Positions 5,945 through 12,728 of a DNA stretch of 13,821 nt are shown here, in pieces. The notes under the pieces were generated by a model. The model saw nothing but the letters and a program-made list of their open reading frames with translations, ran no database searches and was not told the origin of the DNA. Source of the stretch: an uncultured Lachnospiraceae bacterium (lineage in GTDB: Bacteria; Bacillota; Clostridia; Lachnospirales; Lachnospiraceae). The stretch's first letter is position 1. Every line of letters starts with the position of its first letter. The position numbers and the translations under genes were made by a program. The stretch lies in the NCBI GenBank assembly GCA_902766845.1, contig CACXFD010000098.1:1-13821 (forward strand), in the 5' to 3' direction.

Positions 5945-6934
5945 GTGTCGGGGCTCCATCGGATCTTGGGAAACGAACAGATCAAGGCGTACTTTGAGAA
6001 CGTGATCGCGCAGAGGCAGCCGGCGCATGCTTACCTTCTGGCCGGCCAGCCCGGCATGGGGCGGCGCACGGCCGCGGACGCGGTCGCCATGACGCTCCAG
6101 TGCGAGGCGCACGGGCCGCAGCCCTGCGGGGAATGCCGGTCGTGCCGCCAGTTTCTGGCCGGGACCCACCCGGACGTCAAGGTGGTCACGCATGAAAAGC
6201 CCGGCGTGATCAGCGTGGACGAGATCCGCCGTCAGGTGGTCTCGGACGCGGCCATCCGTCCGTATTACGGGCCGTATAAGATCTACATCGTGCCGCAGGC
6301 GGAGAAGATGAACCAGCAGGCGCAGAACGCGCTCCTGAAGACGCTGGAGGAGCCGCCCGCCTATGCGGTCGTGTTTTTGCTGGCCAGCGGGGCGCAGACC
6401 CTGCTCCCGACCATCCGCAGCCGGTGCGTGTCCTTCACCATGGCGCCGCTCCCGGACGATGTGGTCCGCGCGGAGCTGATCCGCCGCGGCGTGCGGGAAG
6501 AGGAAGCGGCGCTGGCCGCCGCGCTCTCGCGCGGGAACCTCGGGCAGGCCATCGAAACGGCCTCGTCGGAAAAGGCCGCGGGCATGCAGGCGCTGATCAT
6601 CGGCCTGCTGCGGGACGTGAAGGACCGGAGCATCGCCTCCCTGCAGGAGGAGGTCCGGGCCATGCGCGAGCACGGCTATGACGCGGACGCGTGTCTGGAC
6701 CGGATCGCGCTGTTCATCCGCGACGCGCTGATGTACAAGGCCACCAAGGACGTGAACCTGCTGGTCATGAAGGATGAACTGCGGCTGATCCGCCGCTACG
6801 CGGACAAGGTATCGTTCGAGGGGCTCGAAGAGATCCTGCAGGCGCTGGAGCGCGCGCGCGACCGCCTGCACGCGAACGTGAATTTCGATCTGACGATGGA
6901 GATGCTGATCCTGACGGTTCGGGATAAGCTGTAA
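5945..6934 (+). CDS. holB: DNA polymerase III subunit delta'
   Basis: A 329-residue clamp-loader subunit of the AAA+ fold that helps load the sliding clamp in the replisome. GQPGMGRRT (34–42) is a degenerate Walker A in which the essential Lys is Arg, as expected for a delta' that does not hydrolyse ATP; from memory E. coli delta' has a similarly broken PGMGDD. Four cysteines (53, 61, 64, 67, in CGECRSC) form the zinc module, followed by AGTHPD (72–77). LLKTLEEPP (130–138) and the SRC motif (159–161), which supplies the arginine finger to a neighbouring subunit, are intact. The GTG start is set by GGGAGGAGG and a near-consensus promoter. ricT follows 18 bases later, as in the conserved Firmicutes order. 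Confidence 0.95.
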   Translation: MSGLHRILGNEQIKAYFENVIAQRQPAHAYLLAGQPGMGRRTAADAVAMTLQCEAHGPQPCGECRSCRQFLAGTHPDVKVVTHEKPGVISVDEIRRQVVSDAAIRPYYGPYKIYIVPQAEKMNQQAQNALLKTLEEPPAYAVVFLLASGAQTLLPTIRSRCVSFTMAPLPDDVVRAELIRRGVREEEAALAAALSRGNLGQAIETASSEKAAGMQALIIGLLRDVKDRSIASLQEEVRAMREHGYDADACLDRIALFIRDALMYKATKDVNLLVMKDELRLIRRYADKVSFEGLEEILQALERARDRLHANVNFDLTMEMLILTVRDKL

Positions 6935-6952
6935 AAAGGAGTCTGGAAAGAT

Positions 6953-8335
6953 ATGAATGTGATCGGTGTGAGATTTCGCACGGCCGGGAAGATCTACTAC
7001 TTCGATCCCGGCGAGCTGGAGATAAAGCGCGGGGACCACGTGATCGTGGAGACGGCGCGCGGCGTGGAATACGGGACCGTTATGCTGGGCGTGACGGAAA
7101 AGCCGGACGAGAAGGTGACACAGCCTCTCAAGCCTGTGATCCGCATCGCGACGCCCGAGGACGATGCGCGCGTGGAAGCCAACCATGAGCGCGAAAAGAG
7201 CGCGTTCGGCATCTGTCAGGAAAAGATCGCCAAACACGGTCTGGAGATGAAGCTGATCGACGTGGAGTACACGTTCGACGCGAACAAGATCCTGTTCTAT
7301 TTCACCGCGGACGGGCGCGTGGATTTCCGTGAGCTCGTCAAGGACCTGGCCGGCGTGTTCCGGACCCGGATCGAGCTGCGCCAGATCGGCGTGCGGGACG
7401 AGACCAAGCTGATCGGCGGCTGCGGCGTCTGCGGACGGCCGCTGTGCTGCCATTCGTACCTGTCGGATTTCATCCCGGTGTCCATCAAGATGGCGAAGGA
7501 ACAGAACCTGTCGCTGAACCCGGGCAAGATCTCCGGCCTGTGCGGACGGCTGATGTGCTGCCTGAAATATGAAGAAGAGACCTATGAAGACCTGAACAGC
7601 CGGCTGCCCCGCGTCGGGGATCAGGTCACCACGCCGGACGGCATGCAGGGCGAGGTGCAGAGCGTGAACATCCTGCGCCAGCGCGTGCAGGTCGTGGTGG
7701 AGACCGGGGAAGATGAAAAAGAAGCCCGTGATTATCCGGTGGAGGAACTGACCTTCCGGCCGCGCCGCCGCCGCGAGAACGCCGCCCAGAAGGAGAACAA
7801 AAAGGGCCGGGGCCGCGGAGAAGACGGCGAGTCCGGCGGACGCGGCGACCAGAGCGGCCGTGGGCAGCAGGAGGACCGGGAAGGCGGAGACCGTTCCGGC
7901 CGGCGTGAGAAGCGGGAGGACGGGAACCGGCCCGGCCGCGGAGAGCGGCGCGGGGACCGGGATCGTTCCGGCCGCGGAGAAAAACGGGAAGACGGAGAAC
8001 GTCAGGGCCGCGGAGAAAAGCGGGAGGATGGAGATCGTTCCGCGCGCGGACAGAATGAAGAACGGGAAGGCCGTGAGGGCGGAAGACGCCGCCGGGACCG
8101 CCGGGACCGCCGGCGGGAAGAGACGGCGGCCGCGCCGGACGGAATGACCGCACCGGCAGAGCCGCAGGCAGCCGGGAACGTTGCGCCGGCATCGGGGAAC
8201 GTGCCGCAGGCAGCCGGGAATGATGCCCCGGCACCGGAGAACGTGCTGCAGACGGCCGCAGCTCCGGCACCGGAGAGGACGCCGCAGGAGACGGAAAACA
8301 CGGCACCGGAACACGCACCGGGAGAAAACGAATGA
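6953..8335 (+). CDS. ricT: RicT/YaaT (PSP1 domain) with long RG-rich repetitive C-terminal tail
   Basis: A 460-residue member of the PSP1/YaaT family. In Bacillus subtilis RicT joins RicA and RicF in an iron-sulfur complex that steers RNase Y-dependent mRNA maturation and is needed for sporulation, competence and biofilms. Residues 1–269 are a complete, conventional protein with the iron-sulfur cysteines in GGCGVCGRPLCC (156–166) and GLCGRLMCC (195–203). The B. subtilis protein is about 275 residues. Here residues 270–390 add an Arg/Gly/Glu/Asp-rich stretch with five 12-residue repeats, and 391–460 add an Ala/Pro/Asn tail of 7-residue repeats. The ATG follows AAAAAGGAG (6934–6941 region) with rather long spacing. 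The stop overlaps the rsmI start. I infer that the tail is disordered and may contact RNA. Confidence 0.94.
   Translation: MNVIGVRFRTAGKIYYFDPGELEIKRGDHVIVETARGVEYGTVMLGVTEKPDEKVTQPLKPVIRIATPEDDARVEANHEREKSAFGICQEKIAKHGLEMKLIDVEYTFDANKILFYFTADGRVDFRELVKDLAGVFRTRIELRQIGVRDETKLIGGCGVCGRPLCCHSYLSDFIPVSIKMAKEQNLSLNPGKISGLCGRLMCCLKYEEETYEDLNSRLPRVGDQVTTPDGMQGEVQSVNILRQRVQVVVETGEDEKEARDYPVEELTFRPRRRRENAAQKENKKGRGRGEDGESGGRGDQSGRGQQEDREGGDRSGRREKREDGNRPGRGERRGDRDRSGRGEKREDGERQGRGEKREDGDRSARGQNEEREGREGGRRRRDRRDRRREETAAAPDGMTAPAEPQAAGNVAPASGNVPQAAGNDAPAPENVLQTAAAPAPERTPQETENTAPEHAPGENE
7892..8071 (+). repeat. Five 36-bp coding repeats in the ricT tail
   Basis: Five imperfect 36-bp units encode 12-residue repeats: RSGRREKREDGN, RPGRGERRGDRD, RSGRGEKREDGE, RQGRGEKREDGD and RSARGQNEEREG (RicT residues 314–373). 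All keep the reading frame. Looser RG-rich copies extend upstream to about 7800. Confidence 0.9.
8162..8266 (+). repeat. 21-bp coding repeats in the ricT Ala/Pro tail
   Basis: Units of 7 residues alternate between two types: PQAAGNV, APASGNV, PQAAGND, APAPENV and LQTAAAP (RicT residues 404–438). This makes a 42-bp higher-order repeat. Composition is Ala/Pro/Asn-rich and uncharged, in contrast to the preceding RG block. Confidence 0.85.
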
Positions 8336-9285
8336 GCGAACCGTTCAAAAAAGAGAAAGCGCCGGCCTGGGAACAGGGGGCGCTTTATCTGTGCCCGACG
8401 CCGATCGGGAATCTGGAAGACATGACGCTGCGCGGGCTGCGCCTGCTGCGCGAGGCGGATCTGATCGCCGCGGAGGATACGCGCCAGACGCGCAAGCTCC
8501 TGAGCTTTTACGACATCCATACGCCCACGACCAGTTATCACGAGCACAACGCGCGGGAGAAGGGCCCCAAACTCCTGACACGGCTGCAGGAAGGACAGGT
8601 GATCGCCCTTGTGACCGACGCGGGCACGCCCGGGATCTCCGATCCCGGCGAGGACCTGGTCCGGCTCTGCGTGGAGAGCGGCGTGCCGGTCTATGCCCTG
8701 CCCGGAGCCGCGGCCTGCGTGACCGCGCTGGTCTCGTCGGGCCTGCCCACGAGACGCTTCGCGTTCGAAGCGTTCCTGCCGGCGGATAAAAAGGAACGGG
8801 CGGCCGTGATCGCGCAGCTGAAGACGGAAACGAGGACCACGGTCCTGTACGAGGCGCCGCACCGGCTCGTCAAGACGCTGCGGGAGCTTGCCGGCGCGCT
8901 CGGAGAGCGCCGCGTCACGGTCAGCCGCGAGCTGACCAAAAAACATGAGCAGCACCAGGTCTTCACGCTGCCGCAGGCGGCGGACTGGTTCACGGAGAAC
9001 GAGCCGCGCGGCGAGTTCGTGATCGTGATGGAGGGCGCGTCCGAGGCGGAGATCTCAAACGCGGAAGGCGCAAAAAGAGCGAACGGCGTGCCGGGAACCG
9101 CGGGAGGCGTCTCCCTGCCGGAGCTCGTCGCGGCCTACGAGGCGCAGGGGCAGGACCGGAAGGAGGCCATGCGCAGCGCGGCCAAAGAGCGCGGGATCTC
9201 CCGCCGCGAGGTCTACGAAGCCCTGCTGGCCGGGAAAGATGCGCAGGTCGGAGAAGGTTCCGGCAGAGAGCCGGGCGGCGAATAG
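8332..9285 (+). CDS. rsmI: 16S rRNA (cytidine(1402)-2'-O)-methyltransferase
   Basis: A 317-residue tetrapyrrole-methylase-fold enzyme that uses S-adenosylmethionine to methylate the 2'-hydroxyl of C1402 in the 16S rRNA decoding centre. Nearly all signature blocks are present: TPIGNLED (23–30), AAEDTRQT (46–53), TDAGTPGISDPG (95–106), LPGAAA (123–128), SGLP (136–139), YEAPHR and RELTKKHE. After the catalytic domain there is a Gly/Ala-rich stretch, a helical module (LPELVAAYEAQGQDRKEAMR) typical of the family's C-terminal helix-turn-helix region, and a short Gly/Glu tail. Its ATG overlaps the ricT stop as ATGA, which suggests translational coupling. The TrmN6-type methyltransferase (yabB) and yazA that precede rsmI in Bacillus are absent. 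Confidence 0.97.
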   Translation: MSEPFKKEKAPAWEQGALYLCPTPIGNLEDMTLRGLRLLREADLIAAEDTRQTRKLLSFYDIHTPTTSYHEHNAREKGPKLLTRLQEGQVIALVTDAGTPGISDPGEDLVRLCVESGVPVYALPGAAACVTALVSSGLPTRRFAFEAFLPADKKERAAVIAQLKTETRTTVLYEAPHRLVKTLRELAGALGERRVTVSRELTKKHEQHQVFTLPQAADWFTENEPRGEFVIVMEGASEAEISNAEGAKRANGVPGTAGGVSLPELVAAYEAQGQDRKEAMRSAAKERGISRREVYEALLAGKDAQVGEGSGREPGGE

Positions 9286-9351
9286 ACGGGCGCGCGCCGG
9301 GCGGAGCGGCAGACGGAAATGCTGCTTCGGGAGAAACGGAGAAATGACCAC

Positions 9352-9389
9352 AGTCGGGGACCGGCGCCGAACGGCGCCGATCCCCGGCT
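9352..9389 (+). terminator. Strong hairpin after rsmI, possible terminator lacking a T-run
   Basis: CGGCGCC (9362–9368) pairs with GGCGCCG (9373–9379) around a GAAC loop. After one C·A mismatch the stem continues as CGGGGA (9355–9360) with TCCCCG (9381–9386) and further weak pairs out to 9352/9389. The sequence after it is GCTTCACTGC, not a T-run, so termination is uncertain. It lies 66 bases past the rsmI stop and 30 bases before the next promoter. Confidence 0.5.
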
Positions 9390-9418
9390 TCACTGCGGCA
9401 AAGCGGTAGCACGGCTGT

Positions 9419-9447
9419 TTGCGAAAAATCGACGTCCGTACTACAAT
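9419..9447 (+). promoter_or_regulatory. Sigma-A promoter for the YitT-family gene
   Basis: TTGCGA (9419–9424) and TACAAT (9442–9447) are separated by 17 bp. The -10 has the same form, TACAATGAAG, as the aldo/keto reductase promoter. It makes the longer open frame beginning at 9419 impossible as a translated product. Confidence 0.85.
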
Positions 9448-9511
9448 GAAGACCGGCCCGGAACGCCTCCTTCCGCGTCCGTGCCGAGGCTGTGACATCG
9501 AGGATACACCT

Positions 9512-10387
9512 ATGAAAAAACTGCGTGAGCTCCTGCATTTTTCCGGCAGGGAGCTGCTTTATCTGATCTCGGGAAGCTTCATCTTCGCGCTGGGGACGCA
9601 CGTCTTCGTGCAGCCCGCGAACATCGCGCCGGGCGGCGTGCAGGGCCTGGCCCTGATGGCCGCGTATCTGTGGCATCTGCCGGTCGGTCTGATCTCGTTC
9701 CTGCTGAACCTGCCGCTCCTCGTGATCGCGTGGAGGGAGATGAGCCGGAAATTCGTGCTCCGCACGGGCCTGACGCTGGCGCTCTGCTCGCTGCTGCTGG
9801 ACCTCGTGATCGCCCCGTATGTGCCGGCGTATGCCGGCGACCGCCTGATGAGCAGCCTGTACGGCGGCGTGCTCGTGGGCGCGGGCCTCGCGCTGGTCTT
9901 CATGGCCGGCTGCACCACGGGCGGGACGGACATCATCGGCTTCCTGATCCAGAAAAAATGGCCGCATATCTCGCTCGGCCGCGCGCTGATGATCGTGGAC
10001 GGGATCATCCTGTGCCTGTCGGTCTTCGTGTTCGGGAACCTGGACGCCGGCCTGTTCGGCGTGATCATGCTCTATGTGCAGACCAAGCTGATCGATATGA
10101 TGCTCTACGGCGCGGACGCCGGCACCAAGGCGACCATCGTGACCAATAAGCCGCAGGAGATCGTGGACCAGATCATCAAGGAGATGGACCGCACGGCCAC
10201 GATCCTCAAGGGCCGGGGCGGCTATACCGGCGAGGACGCCTACATGGTCGTCTGCACGGTGCGGAAGCCCGAGTTCGCGCAGCTCAAGAAGATCATCCGC
10301 GCGATCGATGAAAAGGCCTTCGTGATCGTGACGGAGACCACCCAGGTCTACGGGGAAGGCTTCAAGGATTTCTCGGACGATCTGTAA
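9512..10387 (+). CDS. YitT family membrane protein (DUF2179 C-terminal domain)
   Basis: A 291-residue integral membrane protein. Residues 1–200 hold about five hydrophobic segments (roughly 14–34, 43–72, 84–104, 115–134, 157–192) with the family motifs NIAPGGVQG (37–45) and TTGGTDIIG (135–143). Residues about 205–285 form the soluble DUF2179 domain, ending in KGRGGYTGEDAYMVVCTV and a TETTQVYGEGF closing motif. Family members are widespread in Bacillota with no settled molecular function; transport or sensing is commonly suggested. The ATG at 9512 follows GAGGA (9500–9504) at 7 bases and lies about 60 bases after the promoter. It is monocistronic, with a very strong terminator 15 bases after the stop. 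Confidence 0.92.
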   Translation: MKKLRELLHFSGRELLYLISGSFIFALGTHVFVQPANIAPGGVQGLALMAAYLWHLPVGLISFLLNLPLLVIAWREMSRKFVLRTGLTLALCSLLLDLVIAPYVPAYAGDRLMSSLYGGVLVGAGLALVFMAGCTTGGTDIIGFLIQKKWPHISLGRALMIVDGIILCLSVFVFGNLDAGLFGVIMLYVQTKLIDMMLYGADAGTKATIVTNKPQEIVDQIIKEMDRTATILKGRGGYTGEDAYMVVCTVRKPEFAQLKKIIRAIDEKAFVIVTETTQVYGEGFKDFSDDL

Positions 10388-10401
10388 GACCGAAAGGATA
10401 T

Positions 10402-10444
10402 GCGGGGCGGGGCGCCGGAAGGCGCCCCGCCCCGCTCTTTGTTT
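10402..10444 (+). terminator. Rho-independent terminator of the YitT-family gene
   Basis: GCGGGGCGGGGCGCC (10402–10416) pairs without mismatch with GGCGCCCCGCCCCGC (10421–10435) around a GGAA tetraloop. The tail is TCTTTGTTT. Fifteen G/C pairs make it very stable. Confidence 0.95.
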
Positions 10445-10445
10445 A

Positions 10446-10486
10446 GAAACGTTTCATTTTTCTTTTGGCCGTCTCTATGATATGAT
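10446..10486 (+). promoter_or_regulatory. Palindrome and promoter for the acyltransferase gene
   Basis: GAAACGTTTC (10446–10455) is a perfect 10-bp palindrome with a central CG, resembling the core of LacI/GalR-family operators (AANCGNTT), though the outer TG/CA bases of a full cre site are missing. The promoter is AT-rich: two overlapping -10 candidates, TATGAT, at 10476–10481 and 10481–10486. The first has a weak -35, TTCATT (10453–10458), at 17 bp. The palindrome overlaps that -35, so a bound protein would block the promoter. Confidence 0.55.
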
Positions 10487-10499
10487 GTTCATAACAGAC

Positions 10500-10507
10500 G
10501 GGAGGTG
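10500..10507 (+). promoter_or_regulatory. Ribosome binding site fixing the acyltransferase GTG start
   Basis: GGGAGGTG lies 7 bases before the GTG at 10515. The in-frame ATGs at 10482 and 10485 overlap the -10 region and have no ribosome binding site, so they are rejected. Confidence 0.8.
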
Positions 10508-10514
10508 CTCCGCC

Positions 10515-11807
10515 GTGAAGATCAAAGTCCGGGAACTGTCATACGAAAAGGCGCTGGCGCGGGCCGGCCGGCCGCATAAACGGCCGCGCCGTCCGAGCGG
10601 CCTGCTGCGATTCGTGATCCGGCGCGTCTCGGCCAAAGAACTCAAGCAGGTGCATTTCTCGTGGGTGTCGGAAGGAATGGAGACGCTGGGCCGGCGGGAG
10701 CCGTGCCTGATCCTGATGAACCATTCGAGCTTCATCGACCTGAAGATCGCGCACAGGATCTTCGCTCGCCGGCCGTTCCAGATCGTCTGCACGTCAGACG
10801 GCTTCGTCGGAAAGGAACGCCTGATGCGGAGCCTCGGCTGCATTCCGACGCAGAAATTCGTCACGGACCTGTCGCTGGTCCGGGACATGATCTACTGCCT
10901 GCGTACTCTTCGCACGTCTGTCCTGCTGTTCCCGGAAGCCAGCTATTCGTTCGACGGGACGGCCACGCCGCTGCCGGAGAGCCTCGCGAAGCTGATCCGG
11001 ATGCTCGGCGTGCCGGTCGTCTTTGTGGAAACGTTCGGCGCGTTCGCGCGCGACCCGCTCTATAACGGGCTGCAGGTCCGGAAGGTGGACGTATCGGCCC
11101 GGGTCCGATATCTGCTGACCCCGGCCCAGACGCGGGACCTGCCGGTGGAGGAGATCGACGCGCGCCTGCGGCAGGCCTTCTCCTTCAACTATTTTCACTG
11201 GCAGCAGCAGAACCGGGTCCGCGTGAAGGAACCGTTCCGCGCGGATCACCTGAACCGCGTGCTGTACAAGTGCCCGCACTGCCGGACCGAAGGGCGCATG
11301 ACCGGCCGCGGAACGCAGGTGGTCTGCGGCGCCTGCGGCAAGCGCTGGGAGCTCACCGAGACCGGCTGGCTGCAGGCTGTGGAAGGCATCACCGAATACC
11401 CCGGCGTGCCGGAATGGTATGCCTGGGAGCGGACCTGCGTACGGAAAGAACTGGAGGCCGGCACGTATCGGCTGGACACGGCGGTGGACATCCTGGTCCT
11501 GACGGACATGAAAGCGGTCTATCACGTCGGCGCAGGGCGCCTGATCCATGACGCGGACGGCTTTCATCTGACCGGCTGCGGCGGACGGCTGGACGTGCAC
11601 CAGCCGCCGGAAGCGTCGTACAGCCTGTACGCGGACTATTACTGGTATGAACGGGGAGACATGATCTGCATCGCCGAACGCGGCGTGCTCTACTACTGCT
11701 TCCCGCAGGAGGGCGGAGACGTGGTCGCCAAGACCCGCCTGGCCGCGGAGGAGCTGTATAAGCTGCGCAGGGCGCAGCGGGAAAACGGGACGGACCGGAA
11801 ACGGTAA
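10515..11807 (+). CDS. PlsC-like acyltransferase with zinc ribbon and extra C-terminal domain
   Basis: A 430-residue protein. Residues about 45–240 match the PlsC glycerolphosphate acyltransferase fold, with the catalytic HX4D motif as NHSSFID (H70, D75) and a second block FPEASYSFDG (139–148) where canonical enzymes have FPEGTRS. The Gly and Arg of that phosphate-binding motif are replaced. Residues 251–281 form a four-Cys zinc ribbon, YKCPHC and VCGACG (Cys 253, 256, 271, 274). About 150 further residues of mixed strand-like, Tyr/Trp-rich sequence follow with no fold I recognise. No transmembrane segment is obvious; a basic N-terminus (RPHKRPRRP) may bind membranes. It likely transfers an acyl group in phospholipid or glycolipid synthesis. 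The downstream Hrb-like gene has no visible promoter, so cotranscription is possible. Confidence 0.82.
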   Translation: MKIKVRELSYEKALARAGRPHKRPRRPSGLLRFVIRRVSAKELKQVHFSWVSEGMETLGRREPCLILMNHSSFIDLKIAHRIFARRPFQIVCTSDGFVGKERLMRSLGCIPTQKFVTDLSLVRDMIYCLRTLRTSVLLFPEASYSFDGTATPLPESLAKLIRMLGVPVVFVETFGAFARDPLYNGLQVRKVDVSARVRYLLTPAQTRDLPVEEIDARLRQAFSFNYFHWQQQNRVRVKEPFRADHLNRVLYKCPHCRTEGRMTGRGTQVVCGACGKRWELTETGWLQAVEGITEYPGVPEWYAWERTCVRKELEAGTYRLDTAVDILVLTDMKAVYHVGAGRLIHDADGFHLTGCGGRLDVHQPPEASYSLYADYYWYERGDMICIAERGVLYYCFPQEGGDVVAKTRLAAEELYKLRRAQRENGTDRKR

Positions 11808-11878
11808 CGGAACGGACAGAGGGACCGGTCAGGAAGCCGGTGCAGGAACCGGCCAAAGGAATAGACGAGCCGGCTGAC

Positions 11879-11940
11879 AACGCAGCCGGCAACGCAGCTG
11901 ATAACGAAGCCATCAACGAAGTCATCCAACGAAACCGATC
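11879..11940 (+). repeat. Degenerate 12–13-bp tandem repeat ahead of the Hrb-like gene
   Basis: Five units follow one another: AACGCAGCCGGC, AACGCAGCTGAT, AACGAAGCCATC, AACGAAGTCATCC and AACGAAACCGATC. All begin AACG, and the region is T-poor on the + strand. Upstream, 11836–11853 forms a hairpin (GCCGGT/ACCGGC, loop GCAGGA). The reading frame of the next gene is open back to 11840 through these units, but no ribosome binding site supports translation there and two units are 13 bp. No promoter is visible in 11808–12004. Confidence 0.75.
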
Positions 11941-12004
11941 ACGAACGCAAAAAGCAATCAAACGGCCGGAGCGTACCGGCGCCGGCCCGGAAAGGGGAAT
12001 CAGT

Positions 12005-12721
12005 ATGGGAAACGCCATGAACAACCTGTCGTACGGACTCTTCGTGCTGACGGCCGCGGAAGGGGAGAAGCACAACGGCTGCATCATCAATACGGTGACG
12101 CAGGTGACGTCGACGCCCAACCGGATCACGATCGCGGTCAACAAGGACAATTACACGAACGGGATGATCCGCCGCACCGGCCGCTTTACGGTGTCTGTGC
12201 TGTCGGAGCAGGCCACGTTTGACATCTTCACGCACTTCGGCTTTCAGAGCGGCCGCGAGGTGGACAAATTCGCGGACTTCGCGGACTGGAAGGCTGCGCC
12301 GAACGGCACGCGCTATGTGACGCGCGGTACGAACGCATTCATCAGCGCATCGGTCGTGCAGGAACTGGATCTCGGGACGCACACGCTGTTCCTGGCCGAT
12401 GTCACGGACGCGGAAACGCTGACGGATATCCCGTCCGCCACCTACGCCTATTATCACGCGCACATCAAGCCGCAGCGCAGACCCGCGCCGGCGCCGGCAG
12501 AGACGGCCGGGGCCGCGGACAGCGCGTCCGGTGAGGCGGCTGCGGCCCCGGGAGCCGCGCCCGCGGGGGCGGCCGGGGGCGGCGCGGCTGCGCCTGCCGC
12601 GGAGTACGTCTGGGTCTGCAAGATCTGCGGTTACGTCTACGAAGGCGATCCGATCCCGGACGACTTCGTCTGCCCGCTCTGTAAACACCCCGCCTCCGAC
12701 TTTGAGCGTCAAGCAAAGTGA
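12005..12721 (+). CDS. Flavin reductase–rubredoxin fusion (Hrb-like high-molecular-weight rubredoxin)
   Basis: A 238-residue electron carrier. Residues 1–155 match the FMN-binding split-barrel flavin reductase family (NLSYGLFVLT, NGCIINTVTQVTS, AVNKDNYT, FGFQSGREVDKF, GTHTLFLADV, YAYYH). Residues 157–199 are an Ala/Pro/Gly linker of about 43 residues. Residues 200–236 form a short rubredoxin domain with iron ligands Cys 205, 208, 223 and 226 (CKICGYVYEGD, CPLC), resembling the abbreviated rubrerythrin-type domain. In Moorella thermoacetica a protein of this layout (Hrb) passes electrons from NADH to a flavodiiron protein for NO or O2 reduction; I infer a similar detoxification role. No flavodiiron gene is in the window. 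The ATG at 12005 follows AAAGGGGA; the ATG at 12017 is an alternative. Confidence 0.9.
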   Translation: MGNAMNNLSYGLFVLTAAEGEKHNGCIINTVTQVTSTPNRITIAVNKDNYTNGMIRRTGRFTVSVLSEQATFDIFTHFGFQSGREVDKFADFADWKAAPNGTRYVTRGTNAFISASVVQELDLGTHTLFLADVTDAETLTDIPSATYAYYHAHIKPQRRPAPAPAETAGAADSASGEAAAAPGAAPAGAAGGGAAAPAAEYVWVCKICGYVYEGDPIPDDFVCPLCKHPASDFERQAK

Positions 12722-12728
12722 GGCATGA

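Noticed and set aside
5834..8314. An 826-codon open frame on the minus strand across holB and ricT
   Set aside because: It lies opposite two conserved genes, its translation is Arg/His/Leu-rich nonsense with no recognisable domain, and long antisense frames are expected at this GC content.
9419..9511. N-terminal extension of the YitT-family protein from TTG 9419
   Set aside because: The promoter (9419–9447) lies inside it; the ATG at 9512 has its own GAGGA site.
11840..12004. N-terminal extension of the Hrb-like protein from GTG 11840
   Set aside because: It has no ribosome binding site, encodes a degenerate Asn/Ala repeat with units that break frame-length periodicity, and precedes a well-placed AAAGGGGA plus ATG at 12005.
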